From: Geodermatophilus poikilotrophus
GTDB taxonomy: Bacteria; Actinomycetota; Actinomycetes; Mycobacteriales; Geodermatophilaceae
NCBI RefSeq assembly: GCF_900111455.1
Contig: NZ_FOIE01000002.1
Location: 248,001-312,000 of the forward strand
Direction: 5' to 3'
DNA: 64,000 bases
The notes under the pieces were generated by a model. It did not search any database, had not been told where the DNA came from, and saw nothing but the letters and a program-made list of their open reading frames with translations. Below, piece by piece: positions 34,269-42,691 of this stretch. A program made the translations under genes and the position numbers. Numbering within the stretch: the first letter of the stretch is position 1; each line of letters begins with the position of its first letter.

Positions 34269-37200
34269 TCAGTGGCCGGGGCTGCCCGGGCTGGAGTGCC
34301 AGAGCTTGCGCGGCGCCGACGACGTCCCCCGGCGGGTGGCGTCGCGACGCGCCACGGTCATGGCGTCCTCCCCCGCCGGCTTGATGTCGGCGTAGGGCGA
34401 CATCCGGAACCCCGTGGGGTGCACCAGCACCGGCTTGACCACCACCGGCCGCGAGCCGCGCGAGGCCGCCGCACCGGCGATCGCCTCCTCGGTGTAGCCG
34501 CCAGGAGCGGCCATCTGCTCGGCCACCGCCTCCAGCCCGCCGGTCTCCCAGGCCTCGTACAGCGCCGGCAGCTCCCACGCGCCGGTGGCCCGCAGGGAGA
34601 CCCCGCGGGGGCCGGTGCGCCGCAGCACCCCGCGGACCACCAGCAGCCACGAGTGGAAGACCGTCGAGGCGTAGGGACCCTGGGCGTCCTCGAAGAAGGT
34701 GGAGTCGGTGCAGCCGGTGCCGTCGTCGAGGGTCACGAAGACCACCCGGCGGCCGGAGCGGATCGGCGGCGTCTGGGTGGCCACCTTGACCCCGGCGACC
34801 AGCACCTCGGCTCCGCTGCGACTGCCGAGCAGCTCGCCGGCCGGGACCGCGCCGATCGCGGCGAGGAACGGCCGGTAGAAGTCGACGACGTGCCGGCTGG
34901 CGTCCAGGCCCAGCACCTCCAGCTCGGCGCGCACCAGCTCGGCGTCGGTGAACTCCGGCAGCCCGCTGCCCTCGGCCCAGTCCAGCCCCGGCTCCTCTGC
35001 CTCCCCCTCGCCGGGCAGCTCCGTGCCCTCCATCTCGAGGCCCATGAGGTCGAGGCTGAGCTGCCCGGTCGTGGCGGCCTCCCCGCCGCTGCGGCTCCAC
35101 CGGTCCAGCTCGCCGATCTGCAGCAGCAGGTCGCGGCGGGTGACCTGCCGGCGGCCGCGGGTGGGCCGGCCGGCCTCGCGGTCGCGGACCCCGAAGCCGT
35201 AGAGGGAGTCGAAGCCGCCGGCCAGCACCAGCCGCTCCACCACCGGCCGGGACACCGACGCCCGGTGCCAGAAGTCGGTGAGCGAGCGGTAGGGCTGCCC
35301 GGCGACGACCCGCTCCACCTCCTCGGTGGAGATGCCCTTCACGTCGGCCAGGGACAGCCGGATGCCGTAGCGGGACGGGTCGGGCATCGCCGCCGGCATC
35401 CAGTCCGGCCGCGCCCACCCGTCCTCGGTCTCGACCTCAGGTGGAGCGTCAGGGTCGGTGCCGAGGCGCTCGACCCGGTAGGTGCCGGCCGAGGCGTTGA
35501 CGTCCAGGCCCAGCACCCGGACGCCGAAGTTGCGGGCGTCGTCGAGGATCAGCCGCTTCGGGTACATGCCCGGGTCGTGGGTGAGCACCCCGGCGAGGAA
35601 GGCCGCCGGGTGGTGGGTCTTCAGCCATGCCGACTGGTAGGTGGGCAGCGCGAACGCCGCGGCGTGGGCCTTGCAGAAGCCGAAGGAGCCGAAGGCGACC
35701 AGCACCTCCCACACCTGCTCGACCACCTCCACCGGGTAGCGCTGCACCGCCTCGGGCATGAACCAGGCCCGCACCTCCGGGTGCAGCTCCCGGTCGCCCA
35801 GCGCGCGGCGCGCCTCGTCGGCCTGGGCCAGGTCGCAGCCGGTCATCTGGGCGACGATCTGCAGCACCTGCTCGTGGAAGACGACCACCCCGGCGGTCTG
35901 CTCCAGGTACGGGGCGAGGTCGGGGTGCGGGTAGACCGGCGCGCGCCAGCCGTTCCGGGCCAGCAGGAACGGGGTGACCATGTCGCTCTTCACCGGGCCG
36001 GGCCGGAACAGCGAGATGTCGATGACGATGTCCTCGAACGTCTCCGGCCCGAACTTGCCGACCAGCTCCCGCTGCCCCGGCGACTCGATCTGGAACATGC
36101 CGAGCGTGCGGGTCGAGCGGATCAGCTCGAACGTCGTCGGGTCGTCGCGCGGGACGGCGTCGATGTCGACGGTCTCCCCGTCGACCCGGACCACCTCGTC
36201 GAGGGCGTGCGCGATCGCCGACTGCATCCGGATGCCGAGCAGGTCGAGCTTGAGCAGCCCGAGCTCCTCGACGTCGTCCTTGTCGAACTGGCTCATCGGA
36301 TAGCCCAGGTAGCTGTTCTCCACCGGGGTGCGGTCGAGCAGCGTGGCGTCGGAGAGCAGCACGCCGCACGGGTGCAGCGCGATGTGCCGGGGCAGCCCGT
36401 CGAGCCGGGCGACCAGGTCGAAGAGCAGGTCGAGGTCGCCGGTGCCGCCGCCCCGCTCGGAGCCCAGCCGGCTGGCCCGCAGCTCCGGGAGGTCCTTGAG
36501 CGCGGCGTGCACCTGGTTGGCCCGGATGTGCGGGAAGGCCTTGGCGACCGCGTCGACCTCGGCGGGCGGCAGCCCGAGCGCGGCCCCGACGTCGCGGATG
36601 GCGTGCCGCACCCGGTAGGTGTCCAGCATCGAGATGCAGCTGACCCGGTGGACGCCGAAGCGGTCGAGGACCGCGTCGTACACCTCCATCCGGCGGGCGG
36701 ACTCCACGTCGATGTCGACGTCGGGCAGCTGGTGGCGCAGCGGGGAGAGGAAGCGCTCCATCAGCAGCCCGTACCGGATCGGGTCGACGTCGGAGATGCC
36801 CAGCAGGTAGGTGACCAGGCTGCCGGCGCCCGACCCCCGCGCTGCGGCCCGGACCCTCAGGCTCTTGATGAGGTCGACCACGTCGGCGACGGTGAGGAAG
36901 TAGGACGGGTAGCCGAGGACGTCGATGACCGCCAGCTCGTCGTCGAGTCGCCGGGCCACCTCCGCGGTGCGGGGCATCCCGCGCCGGCCCAGCCCGGCCT
37001 CGCAGCGGGCGCGCAGCACCGCCGACGGGTCCATCCCCTGCTCGGCCGGGGTGGTCACCACGTCCAGCTCGGGGTAGCGCACGGTGCCGACGCCGAGGTC
37101 GGCCCGGACGTCGACCACGCACTGCTCGGCGAGCCGGGCGGTGCGCTCCAGCAGCTGCAGCGCCGCGTCCCGGTCGGGGCCGACGAGGTCCTCGGCGACC

Positions 37201-38078
37201 TCGGCCATCTCCTTGCCCGACTTCAGGTGACCCTCGGCGGTGCGCCGGTCGACGTGCCGGGCGTCCAGCGGGACCAGCCGGCGGGCCGCGTCCAGGACGT
37301 CGGCCGTGGGCGCGTCCAGGGCGTCGACGTAGCGGACGGCGTTGGTCAGCACCGCCGGAACCCCCTCCGCGGCGGCGAAGCGCAGCAGCGCCTGCGCCCG
37401 GGAGCGGTCGCCCCGGCCGCGGTGGTGCACGACCTCGAGCACCAGCGAGCCGGGACCGAACACCGCGCGCCAGGCGGCCAGCCGGGCGGAGGCCACGTCG
37501 GCCCGGCCGGCTGCCAGCGCCCGGCCCACCGGGGAGTCGGGACCGAGCAGGGCCACCAGCCCGGGCGCGTGCTCGGCGGCCAGCGCCAGCGAGCTCACCG
37601 GTTCCCCGCGCGTGCTGCGCAGGTGGGTGGCACTGGTCAGCCGGCACAGCGACCGCCAGCCGGCACCGTCCCGGGCGAGGAAGGTGACCCGGGGCAGCCG
37701 CGGGTCGACGCTGGCCCCGCCACGGGCCGGCGACCGGCGTCCGGCGCGGCCGGGTGCGTCGTCCGGCGCCCCCGGCCGGCGAGCCCGTGCGCGCTGCGCC
37801 GAGTGCGCACCGCCGACCACGGGGGCGAGGGCCGGCGGCACGGCCGTGTCCACCGAGGGCGTCACCGCCAGGTCCACCCCGAACAGCGGGCGCAGGTCGG
37901 CCGCGCGGCAGGCCAGCGCGAACTTCACCGCGCCGTAGAGCCCGTCGCGGTCGGTGAGCGCCAGGGCCCGCATGCCGTGCTCGGCCGCCCGCTCGACCAG
38001 GTCGGCCGGGTGGTTGGCCCCGTACTGCATGGAGTAGCCCGAGGCGACGTGGAGGTGGACGAAGGGGTCGGCCCTCAC
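34269..38078 (-). CDS. dnaE2: Error-prone DNA polymerase III alpha subunit DnaE2 (ImuC)
   Basis: 1269 residues from GTG 38078, overlapping the HEPN gene as GTGA. PHP domain (PFVHLHVASGYSMQYGA), in which the usual TDHG motif reads ALTDRDGLYG, so the PHP metal site is probably inactive. Polymerase core with PDVDIDVE, LKLDLLGIRMQSAI, FRPGPVKSDM and FGSFGFCKAHAAAFALPTYQ, followed by HhH and OB-fold domains (VFVTLDDGTGCTDSTFF). It is longer than typical DnaE2 because of an Ala/Arg-rich insert near residues 85-130. It performs SOS mutagenesis as a translesion polymerase, under the LexA box at 38977. Confidence 0.9.
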   Translation of the reverse strand: MRADPFVHLHVASGYSMQYGANHPADLVERAAEHGMRALALTDRDGLYGAVKFALACRAADLRPLFGVDLAVTPSVDTAVPPALAPVVGGAHSAQRARARRPGAPDDAPGRAGRRSPARGGASVDPRLPRVTFLARDGAGWRSLCRLTSATHLRSTRGEPVSSLALAAEHAPGLVALLGPDSPVGRALAAGRADVASARLAAWRAVFGPGSLVLEVVHHRGRGDRSRAQALLRFAAAEGVPAVLTNAVRYVDALDAPTADVLDAARRLVPLDARHVDRRTAEGHLKSGKEMAEVAEDLVGPDRDAALQLLERTARLAEQCVVDVRADLGVGTVRYPELDVVTTPAEQGMDPSAVLRARCEAGLGRRGMPRTAEVARRLDDELAVIDVLGYPSYFLTVADVVDLIKSLRVRAAARGSGAGSLVTYLLGISDVDPIRYGLLMERFLSPLRHQLPDVDIDVESARRMEVYDAVLDRFGVHRVSCISMLDTYRVRHAIRDVGAALGLPPAEVDAVAKAFPHIRANQVHAALKDLPELRASRLGSERGGGTGDLDLLFDLVARLDGLPRHIALHPCGVLLSDATLLDRTPVENSYLGYPMSQFDKDDVEELGLLKLDLLGIRMQSAIAHALDEVVRVDGETVDIDAVPRDDPTTFELIRSTRTLGMFQIESPGQRELVGKFGPETFEDIVIDISLFRPGPVKSDMVTPFLLARNGWRAPVYPHPDLAPYLEQTAGVVVFHEQVLQIVAQMTGCDLAQADEARRALGDRELHPEVRAWFMPEAVQRYPVEVVEQVWEVLVAFGSFGFCKAHAAAFALPTYQSAWLKTHHPAAFLAGVLTHDPGMYPKRLILDDARNFGVRVLGLDVNASAGTYRVERLGTDPDAPPEVETEDGWARPDWMPAAMPDPSRYGIRLSLADVKGISTEEVERVVAGQPYRSLTDFWHRASVSRPVVERLVLAGGFDSLYGFGVRDREAGRPTRGRRQVTRRDLLLQIGELDRWSRSGGEAATTGQLSLDLMGLEMEGTELPGEGEAEEPGLDWAEGSGLPEFTDAELVRAELEVLGLDASRHVVDFYRPFLAAIGAVPAGELLGSRSGAEVLVAGVKVATQTPPIRSGRRVVFVTLDDGTGCTDSTFFEDAQGPYASTVFHSWLLVVRGVLRRTGPRGVSLRATGAWELPALYEAWETGGLEAVAEQMAAPGGYTEEAIAGAAASRGSRPVVVKPVLVHPTGFRMSPYADIKPAGEDAMTVARRDATRRGTSSAPRKLWHSSPGSPGH

Positions 38079-38560
38079 CGCCCGTTCCGGTGCTCGGACC
38101 CGCCGACCACCCGGGGACGCGCGCGCCGGGGCGACTCCGGCGGTGGCGCGCTGCCCAGGGTGCTCTCCACGACGTCGAGGAAGGAGCGCACGTCGCGGAC
38201 CAGGTCGTCGGCCTCGCGGTCGGTGACGGCGTGGGACAGCCCGGCCTCGGCGGCGGCCCGCTTGGCGGCGCCGGCGGCGAAGAAGGTGGCCCACTCGCCC
38301 AGCTCGGGCGCGACCTGGCCGAGCAGGACCCAGGCGCTGCGCGGGCGGCGCCGCCCGGACTCCGGCCGGGTGCGCGCGGCCAGCACCGCGGCGGCGGCGC
38401 GCAGCGCGCCGAGGTGGGCGGTGGCGTAGCGCTGCCGGGCGTCGGTGCTCGCCGCCGCCTCGGTCAGCGCCCGGGATGCCTGGTCGAGCAGCTGGCGGGC
38501 GGCCTGCGGCAGCGGCGGGGGCAGGGGCAGCTGGTCGGCCATGACGCGGACGGCTCCCAT
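38075..38560 (-). CDS. SAV_6107-family HEPN domain protein
   Basis: 161 residues from ATG 38560, coupled to the DUF6504 stop as TGATG. A helical HEPN-type protein (ARQLLDQASRALTEAAASTD...RYATAHLGALRAAAAVLAAR, then VLLGQVAPELGEWATFFAAG). This actinobacterial family is encoded with dnaE2 or Y-family polymerases in Streptomyces and Mycobacterium and is probably a co-factor of damage-induced synthesis. The catalytic RxxxxH motif of HEPN ribonucleases is not obvious. Confidence 0.8.
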   Translation of the reverse strand: MGAVRVMADQLPLPPPLPQAARQLLDQASRALTEAAASTDARQRYATAHLGALRAAAAVLAARTRPESGRRRPRSAWVLLGQVAPELGEWATFFAAGAAKRAAAEAGLSHAVTDREADDLVRDVRSFLDVVESTLGSAPPPESPRRARPRVVGGSEHRNGR

Positions 38561-38886
38561 CAGTCGTGCACCCGCACGAGCGACCAGCGGTTGTCCGCCG
38601 ACTCCCAGCTGAGGTCGAAGACGCCGGCGAAGCTCATCCGCGACCGGCCGGCCCGGACCGCCTCGACCCGCCACACCTCGCGGCCGGCGACCAGCTCGGC
38701 GGAGGCGCCACCGGTCACCCCGGCACCGCGCTGCCACCACGGGACGGTCTCCACCCAGGAGTCGAGCAGCTCACCGACGACGTACCGCGACTGCCCGCGC
38801 CAGAACTGCGCCGGCCCGAGCGGCCCGCGCTCGACCTGCACCTCCTCGCCGACCCGCCCGCCGACCCCGCTCAGCACCCGGCTCAT
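38560..38886 (-). CDS. DUF6504 protein, first gene of the SOS cassette
   Basis: 108 residues from ATG 38886, with GGGGAG six bases upstream; the frame is open to 39009, but that part overlaps the promoter and LexA box. Pattern FWRGQSRYVVGELLDSWVETVPWW...REVWRVEA...GVFDLSWESADNRWSLVRV is that of DUF6504, often encoded with imuB/dnaE2 in actinobacteria. Function is unknown; likely part of the mutasome. Confidence 0.8.
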   Translation of the reverse strand: MSRVLSGVGGRVGEEVQVERGPLGPAQFWRGQSRYVVGELLDSWVETVPWWQRGAGVTGGASAELVAGREVWRVEAVRAGRSRMSFAGVFDLSWESADNRWSLVRVHD

Positions 38887-38976
38887 GACAGACTCCCCAC
38901 CCGCTGCGCCGCCCCACCGGCCCCGGCCCGCCGCACCGGGTGGGGAAGGACCCGGGTGCGGCGGGAGGCCGACGTG

Positions 38977-38994
38977 TTCGAACGCCTGTTCGAA
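38977..38994 (-). promoter_or_regulatory. LexA (SOS) box of the DUF6504-HEPN-dnaE2 operon
   Basis: TTCGAACGCCTGTTCGAA: perfect 7-bp arms around a 4-bp centre, containing CGAAC-N4-GTTCG. It lies 8 bp downstream of a strong -10, over the expected transcription start. Confidence 0.93.
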
Positions 38995-39002
38995 CAGCGT
39001 CG

Positions 39003-39031
39003 AGTACACCCGACGGCACCGACGGCGTCAA
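39003..39031 (-). promoter_or_regulatory. Sigma-70-type promoter of the SOS cassette
   Basis: On the minus strand TTGACG (39031-39026), a 17-bp spacer and TGTACT (39008-39003). Both hexamers differ from consensus by one base. Overlap with the LexA site explains repression. Confidence 0.75.
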
Positions 39032-39125
39032 GCGGGCGCGCGATCGGTGTGCGGGGTGGCCTCCGGGCCCTCCGGGGAGCCCGGGGTCGGGAGCGGACCG
39101 TCCGGGCCGGTGGCAGGATCGGTGC

Positions 39126-39641
39126 ATGAGCCGACCCGAGCACCCGCGGGTGGCCGCCGTCTCCTCGCTCCTGGCCGAGGCCGGCGTGGCCGGTCAGGTG
39201 CTCGAGCTCACCGGCAGCGCCCGCACCGCCGCCGAGGCGGCCGGAGAGCTCGGCGTCCCGATCGGGGCCATCGCCAACAGCCTGCTGTTCGACGTCGACG
39301 GCGCGCCCCTGCTGGTCCTCACCAGCGGCGCGCACCGGGTCGACGTCGCCAAGGTGGCCGCGCTGCTCGGCGTCCGCGCCGTGCGCCCGGCGTCGGCCGA
39401 CTCCGTGCGCCGGCACACCGGCCAGCCCATCGGCGGCGTCGCGCCGATCGGCCACCCGGAGCCGATCGGCACGCTGGTCGACGTCGAACTGGCCCGGCAC
39501 GACCGGGTCTGGGCCGCCGCCGGCCACCCGCACGCGGTCTTCCCGACCAGCTACGAGGAGCTGCTGCGGCTGACCGGCGGGACCGCCGCGGAGGTCGGCG
39601 AGGGCCCGCAGGTCCGGCCCGAGACGGTGGAGGCCCGATGA
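39126..39641 (+). CDS. YbaK/ProX-type aminoacyl-tRNA deacylase
   Basis: 171 residues from ATG 39126 (MSRPEHPRVAAVSSLLAEAG). YbaK/EbsC fold with TAAEAAGELGVPIGAIANSLLF, GAHRVDVAKVAALLGVRAVR and TGQPIGGVAPIGHPEPIGTL. These trans-acting editors clear Cys-, Ala- or Ser-mischarged tRNAs. It is divergent from the SOS cassette and overlaps the following GNAT gene as ATGA. Confidence 0.87.
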   Translation: MSRPEHPRVAAVSSLLAEAGVAGQVLELTGSARTAAEAAGELGVPIGAIANSLLFDVDGAPLLVLTSGAHRVDVAKVAALLGVRAVRPASADSVRRHTGQPIGGVAPIGHPEPIGTLVDVELARHDRVWAAAGHPHAVFPTSYEELLRLTGGTAAEVGEGPQVRPETVEAR

Positions 39642-40225
39642 CCGGCACGACGCCCGCGGCGCGGGTCACCGAGCTGCCCACCGGGTGGCTGCGCGACCAC
39701 ATGCACGAGGCCCTGGCCATCTACGGCGAGGCGATGGGCTACAGCCCCTCGGTGGTCGCCGGCCGGTACGGCTACGCCATCCAGCACACCGAGCGCCCCG
39801 GCTTCCGCGCGGTCGGCGCCTTCCTGCAGACCCGCGACGGCGAGGTCCTCGTCGGGTTCGGCTACGGCTACCTCATCGCCCCCGGCCAGTGGTGGCACGA
39901 CCAGGTGCGCGCCGCACTCGACCGGCGGACGGCGAAGCGCTGGCTGCCCGGCGCCTTCGAGGTCTGCGAGCTGCACGTGCACCCCGACCACCAGAGCCGC
40001 GGGCTGGGCCGCCAGCTGCTGCACGCCCTGGTGGCCGGCCTGCCCTACCCGGCAGCGCTGCTGTCGACCCCGGACAACGACACCAAGGCCTTCCGGCTGT
40101 ACCACGCCGACGGCTTCGTCGACCTGGCCCGCAACCACCGCTTCCCCGGCGACTCGCGCCCCTTCGCGATCCTCGGCGCCCCCCTGCCGCTCGCGCCCCC
40201 TGCACCCCGGTCCGACCGCGCGTGA
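39638..40225 (+). CDS. GNAT family N-acetyltransferase
   Basis: 195 residues. The acetyl-CoA-binding motif is EVCELHVHPDHQSRGLGRQLLHALVAG (about residues 106-132), and AFRLYHADGFVDLAR is the C-terminal GNAT strand. The substrate is not predictable. Four-base overlaps with the YbaK-like gene before it and the carotenoid oxidoreductase after it place it in the same transcript. Confidence 0.88.
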   Translation: MTGTTPAARVTELPTGWLRDHMHEALAIYGEAMGYSPSVVAGRYGYAIQHTERPGFRAVGAFLQTRDGEVLVGFGYGYLIAPGQWWHDQVRAALDRRTAKRWLPGAFEVCELHVHPDHQSRGLGRQLLHALVAGLPYPAALLSTPDNDTKAFRLYHADGFVDLARNHRFPGDSRPFAILGAPLPLAPPAPRSDRA

Positions 40226-41859
40226 ACGACGGTCACACCTCCGTCGACGCGGTCGTCGTCGGCGCCGGGCACAACGGGCTGGTCGCCGCCTGCTACCTGG
40301 CCCGCGCCGGGCTGCGGGTGGAGGTCCTCGAGCGCGACGAGGTGCTCGGCGGTGCGGTCTCCACGGTGGAGCGGTGGCCGGGCGTGCGGGTCGACCGGGG
40401 GTCGAGCGCGCACGTCATCGTCCGGCAGAGCGGCATCGTCGAGGAGCTCGACCTCGCCGCGCACGGCCTGCGCTACGTCGACTGCGACCCGTGGGGCTTC
40501 GCGCCCGCCCCCTCCCCCGGCGACCCCGGGCCCGACGGCCGGCCGCTGGTGTTCTCCGTCGACCTGGACGCCACCTGCGCCTCGATCGCCGACGCCTGCG
40601 GACCCGAGGACGCCGCCGCCTACCGCCGCTTCGTCGAGGTGTGGGCCCCGCGCAGCCGCGCCGTCGTCGGCTCCTTCGCGCGGCGGCCGACCGTGGGCGG
40701 CCTGGCCCGGTCCTTCTGGCCGATCGGCGCACCCACCGACGGCCGGCCGCGGACCCCTGGCGGCGACATCGCCGTCGACTTCCTCGGCTCCGGCGACGCG
40801 CTGCTGGACCGCTGGTTCACCAGCGAGCGGCTCAAGGCGGCGCTGGCCTGGTTCGGCGCGCAGTCCGGCCCGCCGGTGTCCGAGCCCGGCACCGCGGCGA
40901 TGGTCGCGTGGGCGACGCTGCTGCACGACGTCCCGCCCGGCCACCCGGTGGGCGGCTCGGGCGGGCTCACCCAGGCGCTGCGCCGCCGGCTGGAGTCCGA
41001 CGGCGGGCACGTCACCCTCGGGGACGGCGCCGCCCGCCTGCTGGTCGAGGACGGCCGGGTCACCGGCGTGGGGACGGCGTCGGGACGGCGGGTCGCAGCC
41101 CCGGTCGTCGTCGCCGCGTGCCACGTGCTGGCCACCCGCGACCTGGCCGGGGAGCACGCCCCGCCGGCGCTGGCCGACGCCGCGCCACCGGTGGGCAACG
41201 GCTTCGGCCTGGTGGTCCGGGCGCTCACCGACGCCCCGCCGTCCTACCCCGGGGTCGACCCGGCGACGGCGTCGGGCGGGCTGCAGCTGCTGTGCACCGA
41301 CCGCGCGCAGCTGGCCGCCGCCCACGGCGACTGGCTGGCCGGCCGCCTGCCGCGGGAACCGGTGCCGCTGGCGATGTGCTTCTCCGCCACCGACGACACC
41401 CTCGCCCCGCCCGGGCAGCACGTGGTCACCGTGTGGGGCCAGTGGTACCCCTACGCGCTGGCCGACGGCGCCGACTGGGACGCGCTCGCCGACGCCGAGG
41501 CCGACCGGCTGGTCGCCGCCGTCGACCGCTTCGCGCCCGGCTTCGCCGCCTCGGTGCAGCGCAGGTACGTGCAGACCCCGCTGCTGCTGGAGCGCGAACT
41601 GTCGCTGCTGCGTGGCAACGTCATGCACGTGGAGATGGGGCTGGCCAGCATGTTCGCCCTCCGGCCGACACCGGCCCTGGCGGGCTACCGGGTGCCCGGC
41701 CTGGCCGGGCTCTACCTCGCCGGCGCCTCCACGCACCCCGGCGGCGGGGTGTCGGGCAACTCCGGGCGGACGGCGGCCCGCGTCGTGCTCGGCGACCGCG
41801 GCGTGCCGGCCCGCGCCCGCGAGGCCCTCCGGCGCGGGCTGGCCCGGGTCCGCCGGTGA
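40222..41859 (+). CDS. CrtO/CrtI-like carotenoid FAD oxidoreductase
   Basis: 545 residues from GTG 40222. FAD-binding motif VVVGAGHNGLVAACYLARAG (residues 10-29) with ERDEVLGGAVST, and C-terminal GASTHPGGGVSGNSGRTAAR. The GAGHNGL and HPGGGVSG forms and the length are those of CrtO-type ketolases and related COG1233 enzymes more than of CrtI desaturases. It could add a 4-keto group or act as a 3',4'-desaturase. It is followed by overlapping CruF-like and glycosyltransferase genes, a carotenoid-tailoring context. Confidence 0.78.
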   Translation: MNDGHTSVDAVVVGAGHNGLVAACYLARAGLRVEVLERDEVLGGAVSTVERWPGVRVDRGSSAHVIVRQSGIVEELDLAAHGLRYVDCDPWGFAPAPSPGDPGPDGRPLVFSVDLDATCASIADACGPEDAAAYRRFVEVWAPRSRAVVGSFARRPTVGGLARSFWPIGAPTDGRPRTPGGDIAVDFLGSGDALLDRWFTSERLKAALAWFGAQSGPPVSEPGTAAMVAWATLLHDVPPGHPVGGSGGLTQALRRRLESDGGHVTLGDGAARLLVEDGRVTGVGTASGRRVAAPVVVAACHVLATRDLAGEHAPPALADAAPPVGNGFGLVVRALTDAPPSYPGVDPATASGGLQLLCTDRAQLAAAHGDWLAGRLPREPVPLAMCFSATDDTLAPPGQHVVTVWGQWYPYALADGADWDALADAEADRLVAAVDRFAPGFAASVQRRYVQTPLLLERELSLLRGNVMHVEMGLASMFALRPTPALAGYRVPGLAGLYLAGASTHPGGGVSGNSGRTAARVVLGDRGVPARAREALRRGLARVRR

Positions 41860-42653
41860 GCGGTCCGGCCCTCGCGCGGCAGGGCAGCCGGACGGCCGCG
41901 CTGCCGTGGGTGCCCGCGGTGCTGCTGGTGCTCACCGCGATCGCCTACCCCCTGACCGACGCCGGGGGTGCGGTCCGCGACGCGGTCAGCTGGACGATCG
42001 TGCTGCTCGGCTCGACGGTGTCGGTGGTGCACGCGACGGTCAGCCGGGGCGCCCGCACCGGCGCCGGGGTCCTGCTGGTCACCGCGGCCACCGCCGTGGT
42101 GTTCGAGTCGGTCGGCCTGGCCACCGGGTTCCCCTACGGCGAGTACACCTACAGCGACGACCTCGGGCCCACGCTGCTCGGCGTCCCGTTCCTCGTGCCG
42201 CTGGCCTGGCTGATGATGGCCTGGCCGAGCTGGCTGCTGGCCCGCCGGCTCACCCGGGGCGGGCGACGCGCGGCCCGCGTCGGGGTGGCCGCGGCGGTCT
42301 TCGCCGCGTGGGACGTCGTCCTCGACCCGCAGATGGTGCAGGCCGGCTACTGGACCTGGGCGCACCCGCGGCCGTCGCTGCCGGGCATCGACACGGTCCC
42401 GCTGACCAACCTGGCCGGCTGGCTGCTCGCCGGCCTCGTCCTCATGACGCTGCTCGACCTGCTGGTCGCGGGCGCCGCCCCGGAGCCGCCGCGCACCGGC
42501 GACGGCGCCCCGCTGCTGGTGCTGGGCTGGATGACCCTCGGCGGCGCGGTTGCGCACGCCGGCTGGCTGGGGCTGCCCGGGTCGGCGACATGGGGAGTGC
42601 TGCTCGCCGTCCCGGTGCTGGTCGCCCTGGCGGTGCAGGCCCGCCGGCCGTGA
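41856..42653 (+). CDS. cruF: CruF-like carotenoid hydratase (carotenoid biosynthesis membrane protein)
   Basis: 265 residues from GTG 41856, seven or more membrane helices. Family signatures ESVGLATGFPYGEYTYSDDLG, GVPFLVPLAWLMMAW and AWDVVLDPQMVQAGYWTWAH. CruF enzymes hydrate the 1',2' double bond of acyclic (psi) ends, as in myxoxanthophyll and deinoxanthin synthesis; homologues in the C50 pathway hydrate bacterioruberin precursors. Four-base overlap with the preceding gene. The precise substrate is inference. Confidence 0.82.
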   Translation: MSGPALARQGSRTAALPWVPAVLLVLTAIAYPLTDAGGAVRDAVSWTIVLLGSTVSVVHATVSRGARTGAGVLLVTAATAVVFESVGLATGFPYGEYTYSDDLGPTLLGVPFLVPLAWLMMAWPSWLLARRLTRGGRRAARVGVAAAVFAAWDVVLDPQMVQAGYWTWAHPRPSLPGIDTVPLTNLAGWLLAGLVLMTLLDLLVAGAAPEPPRTGDGAPLLVLGWMTLGGAVAHAGWLGLPGSATWGVLLAVPVLVALAVQARRP

Positions 42654-42691
42654 CCGAGCCCGCGAGGTCACGCACGGACACCACACCGTGA
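42650..42691 (+). CDS. 13-residue bridging mini-ORF on an inverted repeat
   Basis: GTG 42650 overlaps the cruF stop as GTGA and its TGA overlaps the GTG of the next gene, so it fills the gap exactly. Peptide VTEPARSRTDTTP. The DNA (CGTGACC, 10-nt centre, GGTCACG at 42649-42672) matches the moxR leader at 34 of 40 positions. Whether it is translated or is simply a repeat is unknown. Confidence 0.4.
   Translation: MTEPARSRTDTTP

Noticed and set aside
34272..38429. 1385-residue plus-strand open frame antisense to dnaE2
   Set aside because: It is the mirror of a long GC-rich gene, with Gly/His/Arg/Val-rich translation and no domain; dnaE2 on the other strand has all family motifs.
38887..39009. 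N-terminal extension of the DUF6504 protein
   Set aside because: It would run through the LexA box and promoter; ATG 38886 has a good ribosome-binding site and matches family length.
40222..41859. A second phytoene desaturase CrtI
   Set aside because: The GAGHNGL start and HPGGGVSG end fit the CrtO/COG1233 branch better, and a true crtI is present at 55182.
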